NCBI RefSeq assembly: GCF_026790145.1 | Contig: NZ_JALAMS010000024.1 | Location: 3,693 to 67,692, forward strand | DNA length: 64,000 bases | DNA from: Bacillus_I endophytica_A | GTDB lineage: Bacteria > Bacillota > Bacilli > Bacillales > Bacillaceae_H | Direction of reading: 5' to 3' | Part shown: in pieces, positions 42,418-50,676 of the stretch | How the letters are laid out: every line of letters starts with the position of its first letter | Position numbering within the stretch: the first letter of the stretch is position 1 | The notes under the pieces: model-generated | What the model was told of the DNA's origin: nothing | The model's database searches: none | Seen by the model: only the letters and a program-made list of their open reading frames with translations | Position numbers and translations under genes: made by a program

Positions 42418-42831
42418 TCATGTTGGCTTCCTCTTTCTATTAATATAGTCAAGGTATTGTTTTACTCTTAGAAGAACAAAATCAAATGTATTGCCATTAG
42501 CTATAATTTTGCTACTGATTAGTTTACGTTGGCACGGGTAATGGGTTTCCCTCCATGCTTCCCATCCACCTTCTATTTGCTCAATATAAATGCTGCTAAT
42601 CTTGCTTAAAGTGACAGTGTAAAGTTTACCTGGAATACCAATCATCAATCCATTTACCTTAGCTTTTTTGTCCCTTTTGAGCATAGCCAATATTTGCGGC
42701 TTATACTCTATGACGTTGTCTCTAAGTGCTGCTGGCAGAACCTCCCCCCTTTTTATCCGGATATCATTACCTTCAGCTATTAAACCAAAACCTAACTGTT
42801 CAATTAATTGAAAAACTTTTAAAGCATTCAT
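42418..42831 (-). CDS. Island protein with TubC-like N-terminal docking domain
   Basis: The N-terminal 50 residues (FQLIEQLGFGLIAEGNDIRI, then LPAALRDNVIEYKPQILAML) match the TubC docking fold found at the start of primase-related proteins in mobile elements. The remaining 85 residues are unassigned. It lies 158 bp behind the DUF3987 gene in the replication module and may link primase components. Confidence 0.65.
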   Translation of the reverse strand: MNALKVFQLIEQLGFGLIAEGNDIRIKRGEVLPAALRDNVIEYKPQILAMLKRDKKAKVNGLMIGIPGKLYTVTLSKISSIYIEQIEGGWEAWRETHYPCQRKLISSKIIANGNTFDFVLLRVKQYLDYINRKRKPT

Positions 42832-42989
42832 TAAATAATTAAATCCTCACCGTCCAGATTTTTTATCTCTCGATTTTCACCTACACTTCCTACATTTTCT
42901 TTAATCTCTTGTAACTCTTCGCTTTGTTCGTTTCCACCTTTCTTACTACAGTGGTCTACCTTACCTACACTTGTTTCCTTAATCAATGA

Positions 42990-44624
42990 CTAGTAGGTTG
43001 TGTAGATTGGTGTAGGTTGAGGAGAACTCCCCCCCCTTTCCCTCTCTACCGGGTGTTGCTGTGAATTGTAGGCCATGTAGGTATTTTTCTTAGGGGATAA
43101 TATGAAAGGGTTCACATCGTAAAACGTCTTTCTTCCTTCTTTTCTTTGGTAGACAAATCCACGCTCCTCTAACTCACGAAATGAGTCTTGTAATTCACTA
43201 GCAGTACTAAAACGCTTGTTGGTTAATAATTGAATATCTCTGTACGCAATTGTAGGTTTGTCCTGTCGTCTAATTACTCCCAACAAATACTTTGCATCTT
43301 GTAGCCCTTTATCAGCTCCCATACTTCCATAAGCGGCTTTGGCGTGTTCTATGAAATAACCAGATAGATTTCGCGTTTTCATGAACGTATCCTTGTTAAT
43401 CTCCCTTGTTATCTCCTTAGGGTTTGGACTATCCAGTTGCAAGGTTTCGGCTTGTTCAGCAACATGTAGTAAGCCTGCCACTCGTATAATTTGACCAGCT
43501 AACTTGCTTCCCCATTCCTTCATCTCAGCCAATTCTCCTCCCTCTAAAAACATGGTTTCAATTTCCGTTCTAAAATTTTCTTCTGCTTGTATAGCATCAC
43601 TAGTAAGGGTAAGTTGAACCGACTCGTTAACATCTATACGTAAAAGCTTTTTTATGTTTAAACGATATTGTTTTTTTACTTCTTCGTTTATTGACGGGGG
43701 GGTAATTTTACGGTATCCAACCAATGATTTTGGGAAAGAATATAGAAACCTCGGCATTAATCCACGCTCTTGAAAACTAGATGGAACAGAATAGACAACG
43801 TGCGGTTGAAGAAAAAGCCCAATAGTTAATGCAGGCTCCTCTAATACTTTTGTCTCCCTCCCTATCCGGTCTATTGCACAATAATCACCGCTAAAACCTT
43901 TTAGAAACATTTCAAGATTCGCTTTTCCATCTGATGCATAACGACCAGCCATAATACTAAATATTCCACCGCCTTCCGCTGACAATAAGGACATCTTTTC
44001 GTTATTCTCGGCCATTAAATCTGCTAACTTTTCCGGAGTTACGTCCTCAGTTATAAAACGAGGTATAGATAATATATCTTCTTCTTCCATCTCGTTGGTT
44101 AAAGCGTATATTTCATTTAGCGTGCTTTTGTCTCCATTCTTGGCATATTCCTTTTCTAACTGATCCACGCGTTTTTGTTTGGCTCTCAGCTTTACTTTTT
44201 GTTCAGAAATTTTCATAGCTAGGCGTTCCCTTTCCTCTTTTTCAAAAGCTGTAATTGGTTCTTGTAATGCTTTAAAGACTGAGCTTTTCCGATTACCAGG
44301 GGGTAGCGCTAATATAGAATAAGTATTTAAAGATTCACTCCACTCTCCTGTTAACCGGACACAAAATTTTTTAGCTAACGCAGTTGATAATACAGCTATG
44401 GTTGCCATGCCAGGTGCATCAATGGGTGTTTGTGTAGATTCCGCCACTCCTTTTACATACTCCCTCAACCAAGCTGGGAACACATCCACCGGGAAGATAG
44501 GCAGTTTATGCTCATCAAATGGTATAGGTTCATGCTATTCAACCGGTTGTTGTTTGCTATGTTCTCTTCTACTAAGCTCTTTAAGTGCATCGTATTCAGC
44601 CATTAAATCCGTATTAAGCCCCAT
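42990..44624 (-). pseudogene. DUF3987 replication protein with an in-frame amber codon
   Basis: The frame starts at ATG 44624 behind AAAGGAGG, reads MGLNTDLMAEYDALKELSR, and meets TAG at 44535-44537 (codon 30). It then continues HEPIPFDEHKLPIFPVDVFP without another stop to 42990. The downstream 499 codons include a P-loop-like LALPPGNRKSS and SAEGGGIFSIMAGRYA, typical of DUF3987 proteins, which act with prim-pol in element replication. Homologues usually have Trp at this position as I recall, so a single TGG-to-TAG change would explain it. Re-initiation at GTG 44489 could still make most of the protein. Confidence 0.8.
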
Positions 44625-45465
44625 ACTTCCTGCCTCCTTTCATTCGCCTTAATTCACTCCTTAAAATGCTATTAAAGGTAGTTTCTATAACCTCAATAGA
44701 TTCTGGAGGGTTATTCCTTTCATTCCATAAAACCATTAATTCATAGGCAACTGGGGCTGCAATACCATGACGCAGCAAATATCCGGCAAGAGAGGCTGCG
44801 GATATATTTCGACCTCCTTCTTCAACCCCTTTCAGAATATCTAGCCAATAACTTTCCGTTTTCTTTGATAGTTGATCCTTTACTGGATCAGTTATCCTAT
44901 GCAGTAACCAACAAGGCATTTCTGCTAAAGATACTTCTAGAGGTCTACTGGATAATTCCCATTCATATGTTTGTCCACTAATGTGAATTGAGGGAGCTAC
45001 TGCAATGTACCCCCCTTCACCCCTAACATCTAATCCAGGTAATATGTTAGTTCGGCTTTTGACCTGACCTGGATTTTTAAATAATATGTGACGACCTCCT
45101 CCCCCTGTAATAGCCTCTATCGTGTTTGGAAGTGGTCCATACTGATTTATTAGTAGTCCCAATGAGTCTTCTCCACCATGTCGAGGATCAACATCTAAAA
45201 CAACAAATTTACTCGCTTGTCCTGTGGCTATCGCTATGTTGGCATCCGGCCACTTTTTCCACCACTCATCTATAACACTGAGATTGGTTGATGCTGCTTT
45301 TAAACCATTTTTTGTACGAGGGTGTTTACCAGCACTTTGACAATTAGGATTATGACAGGAACAAAGATTACCGTTTGGTGTATGAAGCGGAAAGACTGAC
45401 CAGTTTAATTTACTTGCATACGCTATAGCCGCTTTTCCGTTCGGGGATATATTGAATGTAATCAA
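44614..45465 (-). CDS. Bifunctional DNA primase/polymerase (prim-pol)
   Basis: The 283-residue protein has an AEP prim-pol domain: a zinc-binding cluster CSCHNPNCQSAGKHPRTKNG, the metal-binding VVLDVDPRHGG, and TGGGGRHILFKNPG. A PriCT-like helical domain follows (GRNISAASLAGYLLRHG). It primes and extends DNA during element replication. Its end overlaps the DUF3987 start by 11 bp, so the two act together. Confidence 0.88.
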   Translation of the reverse strand: MITFNISPNGKAAIAYASKLNWSVFPLHTPNGNLCSCHNPNCQSAGKHPRTKNGLKAASTNLSVIDEWWKKWPDANIAIATGQASKFVVLDVDPRHGGEDSLGLLINQYGPLPNTIEAITGGGGRHILFKNPGQVKSRTNILPGLDVRGEGGYIAVAPSIHISGQTYEWELSSRPLEVSLAEMPCWLLHRITDPVKDQLSKKTESYWLDILKGVEEGGRNISAASLAGYLLRHGIAAPVAYELMVLWNERNNPPESIEVIETTFNSILRSELRRMKGGRKYGA

Positions 45466-45494
45466 TTGAGTACCTCCTTTTAATCAAGTTCATA

Positions 45495-45695
45495 TCATCT
45501 ATTCTCTTTCTTCCTTTCAATCCACTTAAAAAAGTCTTCTTTATCTACTCTCTTTGATAAACCAATTTGAAAACACCTTATCCCACCAATGTCTTCACTC
45601 ATCTGTAAAAGCTCATAAACACGACGTCGAGAGATCCCTAAATATTTAGCAATATGCTGAGCAGTTAATATTTGAGGTAGTTCTTGTTCACTCAT
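45495..45695 (-). CDS. Helix-turn-helix protein, excisionase-like
   Basis: The 66-residue protein is a single MerR/Xis-type winged helix (LTAQHIAKYLGISRRRVYEL, ending FFKWIERKKENR). Such proteins serve as excisionase or replication-module regulators in integrative elements. A good ribosome site (AAAGGAGG) lies upstream. It is the second gene of the leftward module. Confidence 0.8.
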   Translation of the reverse strand: MSEQELPQILTAQHIAKYLGISRRRVYELLQMSEDIGGIRCFQIGLSKRVDKEDFFKWIERKKENR

Positions 45696-45719
45696 TATGA
45701 AAGGCCTCCTTTAAACAAG

Positions 45720-45899
45720 CTAATCCTGCTTTAATTCTTCAATTATTTTTAAAATCTCTTCCTTTTTTTCTTTCGGTAATTCTTGTCGTAAGAGTCGATA
45801 GAAAGAATTTTCATGAATACCTAACTTTTCGGCAATAAGCCAATTAGGAACTAATCCCTTAGCTCTTCTGATTTCGTCATTTCTCATAAAATATTTCAT
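45720..45899 (-). CDS. Small helix-turn-helix regulator
   Basis: A 59-residue frame (MKYFMRNDEIRRAKGLVPNW, LIAEKLGIHENSFYRLLR) lies behind GAAGGAGGG. The middle is a helix-turn-helix typical of small regulators in mobile elements, followed by a charged helix ending IEELKQD. It is the first gene transcribed leftward from the divergent control region and is the best candidate for the switch protein of the element. Confidence 0.75.
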   Translation of the reverse strand: MKYFMRNDEIRRAKGLVPNWLIAEKLGIHENSFYRLLRQELPKEKKEEILKIIEELKQD

Positions 45900-45921
45900 A
45901 GTAACCCTCCTTCGGTATTGA

Positions 45922-45948
45922 TTGGTGTTGGTGTTGGTGTTGGTGTTA
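45922..45948. repeat. Four tandem copies of a 6-bp unit
   Basis: GGTGTT is repeated four times in tandem between the divergent promoters, just upstream of the small regulator gene. Copy-number change would alter spacing in its leader. Confidence 0.85.
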
Positions 45949-45966
45949 CAATCATTATATTCAATC

Positions 45967-46009
45967 TTGTTACGTTAAAACAACTAATTATAGCTAAGTA
46001 ACGTAACAA
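45967..46009. promoter_or_regulatory. Divergent control region with 11-bp inverted repeat
   Basis: TTGTTACGTTA (45967-45977) and TAACGTAACAA (45999-46009) are perfect inverted copies with a 21-bp spacer. On the plus strand TTGTTA and TATAGC form a weak promoter for 46039; on the minus strand TATAAT (45987-45992) with TTACTA 18 bp upstream can drive the leftward genes. The repeat overlaps both promoters, as in phage-type switches. It contains the same GTTAC element seen near the island ends. Confidence 0.6.
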
Positions 46010-46038
46010 ATAGTAACTAATTTAAAAGGAGGAATTTA

Positions 46039-47016
46039 ATGTATAACTATTATCCGTTATCTCGTAGTTCAAAAATCAATTTATACCCTGTAGAATTTGC
46101 GAAAACCGAACACATAATAGTTGAAGAGCAGAATTTAGGGCCTGCCTCCAAAGAAATGCTAAAAAACAGTATTGATAATTGGAATAAAGCTTTAAGGGGG
46201 AAAATGTCATTTGCTTTAAAATTGGCTGGGTTAGAATCCGATTCCCATCAGATTGTTTTTAATAATGATGGCATAATGAGTAAATTTGCTAGTTTAAAAA
46301 CCAACAAAGATATAGAAGTATTTTCAAAGAAGTATGGGTTATTAGGAATTCAACAGCCAGATAGTATACAGGTGAATTCTCAATCTCCAGCAATAAAGGC
46401 AACCTTGCAATCCTCATATATTTTCACAAATTATGGTTTTAGTATTTTTGAGCCTATTGAATTATGGAAATGGAATATAAATGAAGTTCAAAAAATTTTG
46501 AGATTATATCATGTCGTCAGAAAGACAAATTCTGATGAGCTAATAAACGAAATAGTTGAGATTAAAATTCATAGAGGAATGTTTGGTAGTCTAACTGAAG
46601 ATAGAGAGATAATGGACCGTTATTTTATTCATTGGACCAAAGGGGAAGCAATTCTCATGTTACCAAAAGATTTTGAAGAAAAGACTATGTTAGAAATTGC
46701 CCAATATACACTGGCCAAAGTTCTGGAGTCACATATATCAGGAGGGATCAATTTAAGTGTAGGTGACCTTATCTCTAAACCTCCAACAAAAGGATTTATG
46801 ATTACGGAAAAAAGATATACTAAGTATTTGCTTGCCGCAATTTATTATGATTTATGGCAAACAATTAACGATTCTAAAAATGTGTATCTTTGTGAAAATA
46901 AGAACTGTCGGTTACCCTTTATAAAATCTGGACGTAAAAAGTATTGTAATGAGGCTTGTAAGCAAGAAGCATACAGAATACGTTTAGAAGAAAAGGAAGG
47001 AAGGGATAACCTATGA
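46039..47016 (+). CDS. CGNR-like zinc-finger protein of the integrase operon
   Basis: The 325-residue protein ends in a zinc-finger-like block CENKNCRLPFIKSGRKKY, then CNEACKQEAYR (four Cys), like the CGNR zinc finger. The N-terminal 250 residues have no recognised domain. The ATG has AAAGGAGG upstream. It overlaps the integrase start (ATGA), so the two are co-expressed. It may be an accessory DNA-binding or directionality factor, which is inference. Confidence 0.75.
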   Translation: MYNYYPLSRSSKINLYPVEFAKTEHIIVEEQNLGPASKEMLKNSIDNWNKALRGKMSFALKLAGLESDSHQIVFNNDGIMSKFASLKTNKDIEVFSKKYGLLGIQQPDSIQVNSQSPAIKATLQSSYIFTNYGFSIFEPIELWKWNINEVQKILRLYHVVRKTNSDELINEIVEIKIHRGMFGSLTEDREIMDRYFIHWTKGEAILMLPKDFEEKTMLEIAQYTLAKVLESHISGGINLSVGDLISKPPTKGFMITEKRYTKYLLAAIYYDLWQTINDSKNVYLCENKNCRLPFIKSGRKKYCNEACKQEAYRIRLEEKEGRDNL

Positions 47017-48224
47017 GCCATATATATCGACCACGTTGTAAATGCAATAGTAAGAAATGTAAATGTGGAGCAAGTTGGGCTTATATTGTCGATATCGGCA
47101 AAGATCCCAAAACTGGAAAACGAAAGCAAAAGAAAAAAAGCGGCTTCCGAACTAAAAAGGAGGCGGAAGTTGCTGTTGCCATGCTTAAAAACGAAATAAA
47201 TCAAGGCCTATATGTAGAAGAAAGTGATGTAACATTTGAGGAGTTTGCCAAGGAGTGGTTAGCTCTTTATGAAGGAACTGGTATGGTAAAAGAAAGTACT
47301 ATACGCATTCGTAACCATGAAATAAAACGACTAGCGGACTATTTTGCCAAACTAAAATTAAAAGACATCACCAGAAGACAATACCAGAATGCCTTAAATG
47401 ACTTAAAGAAAAGAGGGTATGCTCAGAATACAATTGAAGGCGCTCATCGAACTGGCAGAATGATCTTTAAAAAAGCCGTAGAATTAGAAATACTAAAAAA
47501 AGATTCAACAGAATACACTCAGGTTCCTAAAAATCAAACCACCATTGAAGAGTTAGAGGGTAGAAAAAGTTTACCAAACTATTTAGAAAAAGAGGAGCTC
47601 AAGCACTTTCTCAATATAGCGAATAAGTTGGGGTTAGCTCAAGATTACCCGCTCCTTTTATTGATGGCTTATACTGGTTTACGGGCAGGTGAACTGTGTG
47701 CCTTAAAATGGCGGGATATTGATTTTGAAGAGCAGACGATTAGCATTTCAAAAACATATTACAATCCAACTAACAACAGAAAAGAATACAAATTATTAAC
47801 ACCTAAAACACCAACAGCAGTACGCATAATTGATATTGATGAGACTGTGATTAATGAATTAAGTAAGCATAGATTAGCTCAAAAGCAAACGATGATAAAA
47901 CACCGCAATATATACCATAATGAAGATTTTGTTTTTGCAAGCATAGATGAGGATTTACCTGGTTACCCCCTCTACATTAAAAAAATAGAAAATCGTATGA
48001 GACGTTTATTAAAAATAGCGGGATTAAATTCTAAACTTACCCCGCATTCATTACGCCATACTCATACCTCTTTATTAGCACAAGCAGGGGTAAGCCTTCC
48101 ACAAATAATGGAGCGGTTAGGACACAAAGATGAAGATACAACTAAAAATGTTTATTTACATGTAACAAAAGAGATGAAAAAAGAGGCTTCCCAAAAGTTC
48201 AAAGAACTAATGGAAAACCTCTAA
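47013..48224 (+). CDS. int: Tyrosine-type integrase
   Basis: The 403-residue phage integrase has an N-terminal AP2-like arm-binding domain with a Cys-rich start (RCKCNSKKCKCGASWAYIV), a SAM-like core-binding domain (about 70-150), and the catalytic domain with TGLRAGELCALKW (Arg), HSLRHTHTSL (His-x-x-Arg), LGHKDEDTTKNVYLH (His, Tyr). It catalyses integration at the groEL 3' end. Its stop codon lies 103 bp from attR, as is usual for self-targeting integrases. Confidence 0.95.
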   Translation: MSHIYRPRCKCNSKKCKCGASWAYIVDIGKDPKTGKRKQKKKSGFRTKKEAEVAVAMLKNEINQGLYVEESDVTFEEFAKEWLALYEGTGMVKESTIRIRNHEIKRLADYFAKLKLKDITRRQYQNALNDLKKRGYAQNTIEGAHRTGRMIFKKAVELEILKKDSTEYTQVPKNQTTIEELEGRKSLPNYLEKEELKHFLNIANKLGLAQDYPLLLLMAYTGLRAGELCALKWRDIDFEEQTISISKTYYNPTNNRKEYKLLTPKTPTAVRIIDIDETVINELSKHRLAQKQTMIKHRNIYHNEDFVFASIDEDLPGYPLYIKKIENRMRRLLKIAGLNSKLTPHSLRHTHTSLLAQAGVSLPQIMERLGHKDEDTTKNVYLHVTKEMKKEASQKFKELMENL

Positions 48225-48245
48225 TTTAGACCCTTATTTAAGAAA

Positions 48246-48263
48246 ATGTTACCCTTTTGTTAC
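48246..48263. repeat. Right copy of 18-bp island-end repeat
   Basis: ATGTTACCCTTTTGTTAC, identical to 32377-32394, lies 64 bp from attR. It is a likely integrase arm site. Confidence 0.65.
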
Positions 48264-48296
48264 CCGATGGTTAATTCAAGAGTATATAAGGGTCTA

Positions 48297-48320
48297 GAAA
48301 TCCCATTTTCACTGGGATTT
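48297..48320. terminator. Hairpin between int and groEL
   Basis: AAATCCCA and TGGGATTT form an 8-bp stem with a short loop. Neither side has a proper T-run, so termination from int or groEL here is doubtful. Confidence 0.4.
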
Positions 48321-48326
48321 AGGAAA

Positions 48327-48350
48327 CATGAATTACATCATGCCGCCCAT
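48327..48350. repeat. attR, 24-bp core at the groEL stop
   Basis: Identical to 32227-32250. It covers the last five codons plus stop of groEL and a few bases behind it, so groEL remains intact after integration. Confidence 0.92.
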
Positions 48351-49964
48351 TCCACCCATACCGCTCATGTCAGGCATTCCGCCGCCAGCGTTTTCTTCTG
48401 GTTTGTCAGCTACAACAGCTTCAGTTGTTAAGAACATAGCTGCTACAGATGCTGCGTTTTGAAGAGCTGAACGAGTTACTTTTGTTGGGTCAACGATACC
48501 AGCTTCAACCATGTTTACCCACTCGCCAGTTGCTGCATTGTAACCAGTGCCAACGTCTTCTTTTTTAAGACGCTCAACGATGATTGATCCTTCAAGACCA
48601 GCGTTGTGTGCGATTTGACGTACTGGCTCTTCTAGCGCACGAAGAACGATGTTGATACCTGTTTGAACGTCGCCTTCTTCACTTAGAGCAGCTACTTTGT
48701 TATATACGTTAACTAGAGCTGTACCACCACCAGCAACAATTCCTTCTTCTACTGCTGCACGAGTAGAGTTTAGGGCATCTTCGATGCGAAGTTTGCGCTC
48801 TTTAAGTTCTGTTTCAGTTGCTGCACCAACTTTAACAACGGCAACGCCGCCAGCTAGTTTAGCAAGACGCTCTTGTAATTTTTCACGGTCAAATTCAGAA
48901 GTAGTTTCTTCTAATTGAGCACGGATTTGGCTTACGCGAGCTGCGATTTGTTGAGAATCTCCAGAACCTTCAACAACTGTTGTGTTGTCTTTTGTTACAA
49001 CAACTTTAGACGCGCGGCCTAGTTGAGTAATGTTTGCAGATTTAAGATCTAAACCAAGATCTTCAGTGATAACTTCTGCGCCAGTTAAAGTAGCGATGTC
49101 TTCAAGCATTGCTTTACGACGGTCGCCAAATCCTGGTGCTTTAACAGCTACAGCGTTGAATGTACCGCGAAGTTTGTTCACTACTAGTGTTGCAAGAGCT
49201 TCCCCTTCAACATCTTCAGCGATTAATAGTAGTGGTTTACCTTGTTGTACTACTTGCTCTAGTACTGGAAGAATTTCTTGAATGTTTGTAATCTTTTTAT
49301 CTGTGATTAAAAGATATGGATCTTCAAGAACTGCTTCCATTTTATCTTGGTCTGTTACCATATATGGAGAAGCATATCCACGGTCAAATTGCATACCTTC
49401 TACAACTTCAAGCTCTGTTGAGAATCCTTTAGACTCTTCAATTGTGATAACGCCGTCGTTACCAACACGCTCCATTGCTTCAGCAATTAGTTGACCAACT
49501 TCTTCGTCAGCTGCAGAGATTGCCGCTACTTGAGCGATAGACTCTTTGCCTTCAATTTGTTTAGAAATGCCTTTAAGTTCAGCAACAGCTGTTGCAACTG
49601 CTTTTTCGATCCCTTTACGTACGCCAACTGGATTAGCACCAGATGTTACGTTTTTAAGGCCTTCACGAATCATTGCTTGAGCTAAAACAGTTGCTGTAGT
49701 TGTTCCGTCCCCAGCAATGTCATTTGTTTTGCTTGCTACTTCAGCAACAAGTTTTGCACCCATGTTTTCGAATGCATCTTCAAGTTCGATTTCTTTTGCA
49801 ATTGTTACACCGTCGTTTGTGATTAGTGGAGAACCAAATTTTTTCTCAAGAACAACGTTACGTCCTTTTGGTCCAAGCGTTACTTTTACTGCGTCTGCAA
49901 GAACATCCACACCACGTAGCATTGAGCGACGTGCGTCTTCGCTAAATTTAATATCTTTCGCCAT
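48333..49964 (-). CDS. groL: Chaperonin GroEL
   Basis: The 543-residue protein is full length and standard: AKDIKFSEDARRSMLRGVDV at the start, nucleotide site GDGTTTATVLAQAM, and the C-terminal Gly-Met-rich tail (GMPDMSGMGGMGGMM). With GroES it folds proteins in an ATP-driven chamber. It is co-transcribed from the CIRCE-controlled promoter upstream of groES, 65 bp away. Its 3' end is the integration site of the element. Confidence 0.98.
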   Translation of the reverse strand: MAKDIKFSEDARRSMLRGVDVLADAVKVTLGPKGRNVVLEKKFGSPLITNDGVTIAKEIELEDAFENMGAKLVAEVASKTNDIAGDGTTTATVLAQAMIREGLKNVTSGANPVGVRKGIEKAVATAVAELKGISKQIEGKESIAQVAAISAADEEVGQLIAEAMERVGNDGVITIEESKGFSTELEVVEGMQFDRGYASPYMVTDQDKMEAVLEDPYLLITDKKITNIQEILPVLEQVVQQGKPLLLIAEDVEGEALATLVVNKLRGTFNAVAVKAPGFGDRRKAMLEDIATLTGAEVITEDLGLDLKSANITQLGRASKVVVTKDNTTVVEGSGDSQQIAARVSQIRAQLEETTSEFDREKLQERLAKLAGGVAVVKVGAATETELKERKLRIEDALNSTRAAVEEGIVAGGGTALVNVYNKVAALSEEGDVQTGINIVLRALEEPVRQIAHNAGLEGSIIVERLKKEDVGTGYNAATGEWVNMVEAGIVDPTKVTRSALQNAASVAAMFLTTEAVVADKPEENAGGGMPDMSGMGGMGGMM

Positions 49965-50029
49965 GTTAAAAACCTCCTAGTATTTATTCATGTATTGTAC
50001 GTTATGATATTTAAAAGTAAATTACGTGC

Positions 50030-50314
50030 TTAGCCGATAACAGCTAAAATGTCGCTTTCACGCAAGATTAAGTATTCTGTTCCTTCATATTTAACTTCAG
50101 TACCTGCATATTTTGAGAAGATGATACGATCGCTCTCAGAAACTTCAAGCGCTACACGCTCACCGCTCTCTAATACTCGGCCTGTACCAACAGCTACCAC
50201 TTTACCTTCCTGTGGCTTTTCTTTTGCAGTATCTGGTAATACGATACCACTTGATGTTTTTTCCTCAGCTTCTACAAGTTCAACTATTACGCGATCACCT
50301 AATGGCTTTAACAA
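50030..50314 (-). CDS. groS: Co-chaperonin GroES
   Basis: Start is TTG at 50314 (LLKPLGDRVIVELVEAEEK) with GAGGAGG 9-15 bases upstream, giving 94 residues, the family length. The mobile loop is EEKTSSGIVLPDTAKEKPQ. It caps the GroEL ring. Confidence 0.97.
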   Translation of the reverse strand: MLKPLGDRVIVELVEAEEKTSSGIVLPDTAKEKPQEGKVVAVGTGRVLESGERVALEVSESDRIIFSKYAGTEVKYEGTEYLILRESDILAVIG

Positions 50315-50352
50315 GTAAAACAACCTCCTCAATAATGTGTAAGTTTTATTTA

Positions 50353-50379
50353 TTAGCACTCAACCTCTATGAGTGCTAA
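50353..50379 (-). promoter_or_regulatory. CIRCE operator (HrcA site)
   Basis: TTAGCACTC and GAGTGCTAA are perfect inverted copies with a 9-bp spacer, 39 bp upstream of the groES start. HrcA binds it to repress groESL until heat shock. A minus-strand -10-like TATAAT/TAATAT lies 8-20 bp further upstream. Confidence 0.97.
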
Positions 50380-50676
50380 CACAATTATTATATTAAATAA
50401 ATTGGGTATCTTTTGCAAGTAAAAAGTATTAAAAATTTAAAACACTTTTGCTCAGTCCGAAAATTTTAGTAAGGGTTTTCTTTTTATAGAGGACTTCAAG
50501 CGCACATGACAAGATATTCTATGTATTTCTGTTCACTGTGGAGCGTAAAATAGATAAACCGCTGATTGCGTTTAGTATTAGCTCATTTCGATCATATGTT
50601 ACAATAGCTAAGGTGAATTGTTTTGCAATGTACATAAGTTTTACCTTCAAATATATTATAAAGGGGTTTTCATTTC
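50380..50676. other. Divergent groES-ydiL gap
   Basis: About 297 AT-rich bases hold the groE promoter next to CIRCE and, on the plus strand, TACAAT at 50600-50605 as a weak candidate -10 for ydiL. No gene is seen. Confidence 0.4.

Larger units (their letters stand above)
32227..48350. mobile_element. 16.1-kb integrated element at the groEL 3' end
   Basis: The element is bounded by identical 24-bp repeats, with a tyrosine integrase 100 bp from the right repeat. Its right third is a replication/regulation module (prim-pol, DUF3987, small helix-turn-helix proteins), its left half is DNA modification and nuclease cargo. No phage capsid, portal, terminase or conjugation gene is visible, so it is best called a satellite-like or mobilisable genomic island. 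Several genes are damaged, suggesting it may no longer be fully active. Integration at the 3' end of groEL restores the gene. Confidence 0.88.

Noticed and set aside
45922..45948. Tandem GGTGTT units considered as a CRISPR-like array
   Set aside because: The units are 6 bp with no spacers; no cas genes are present in the window.
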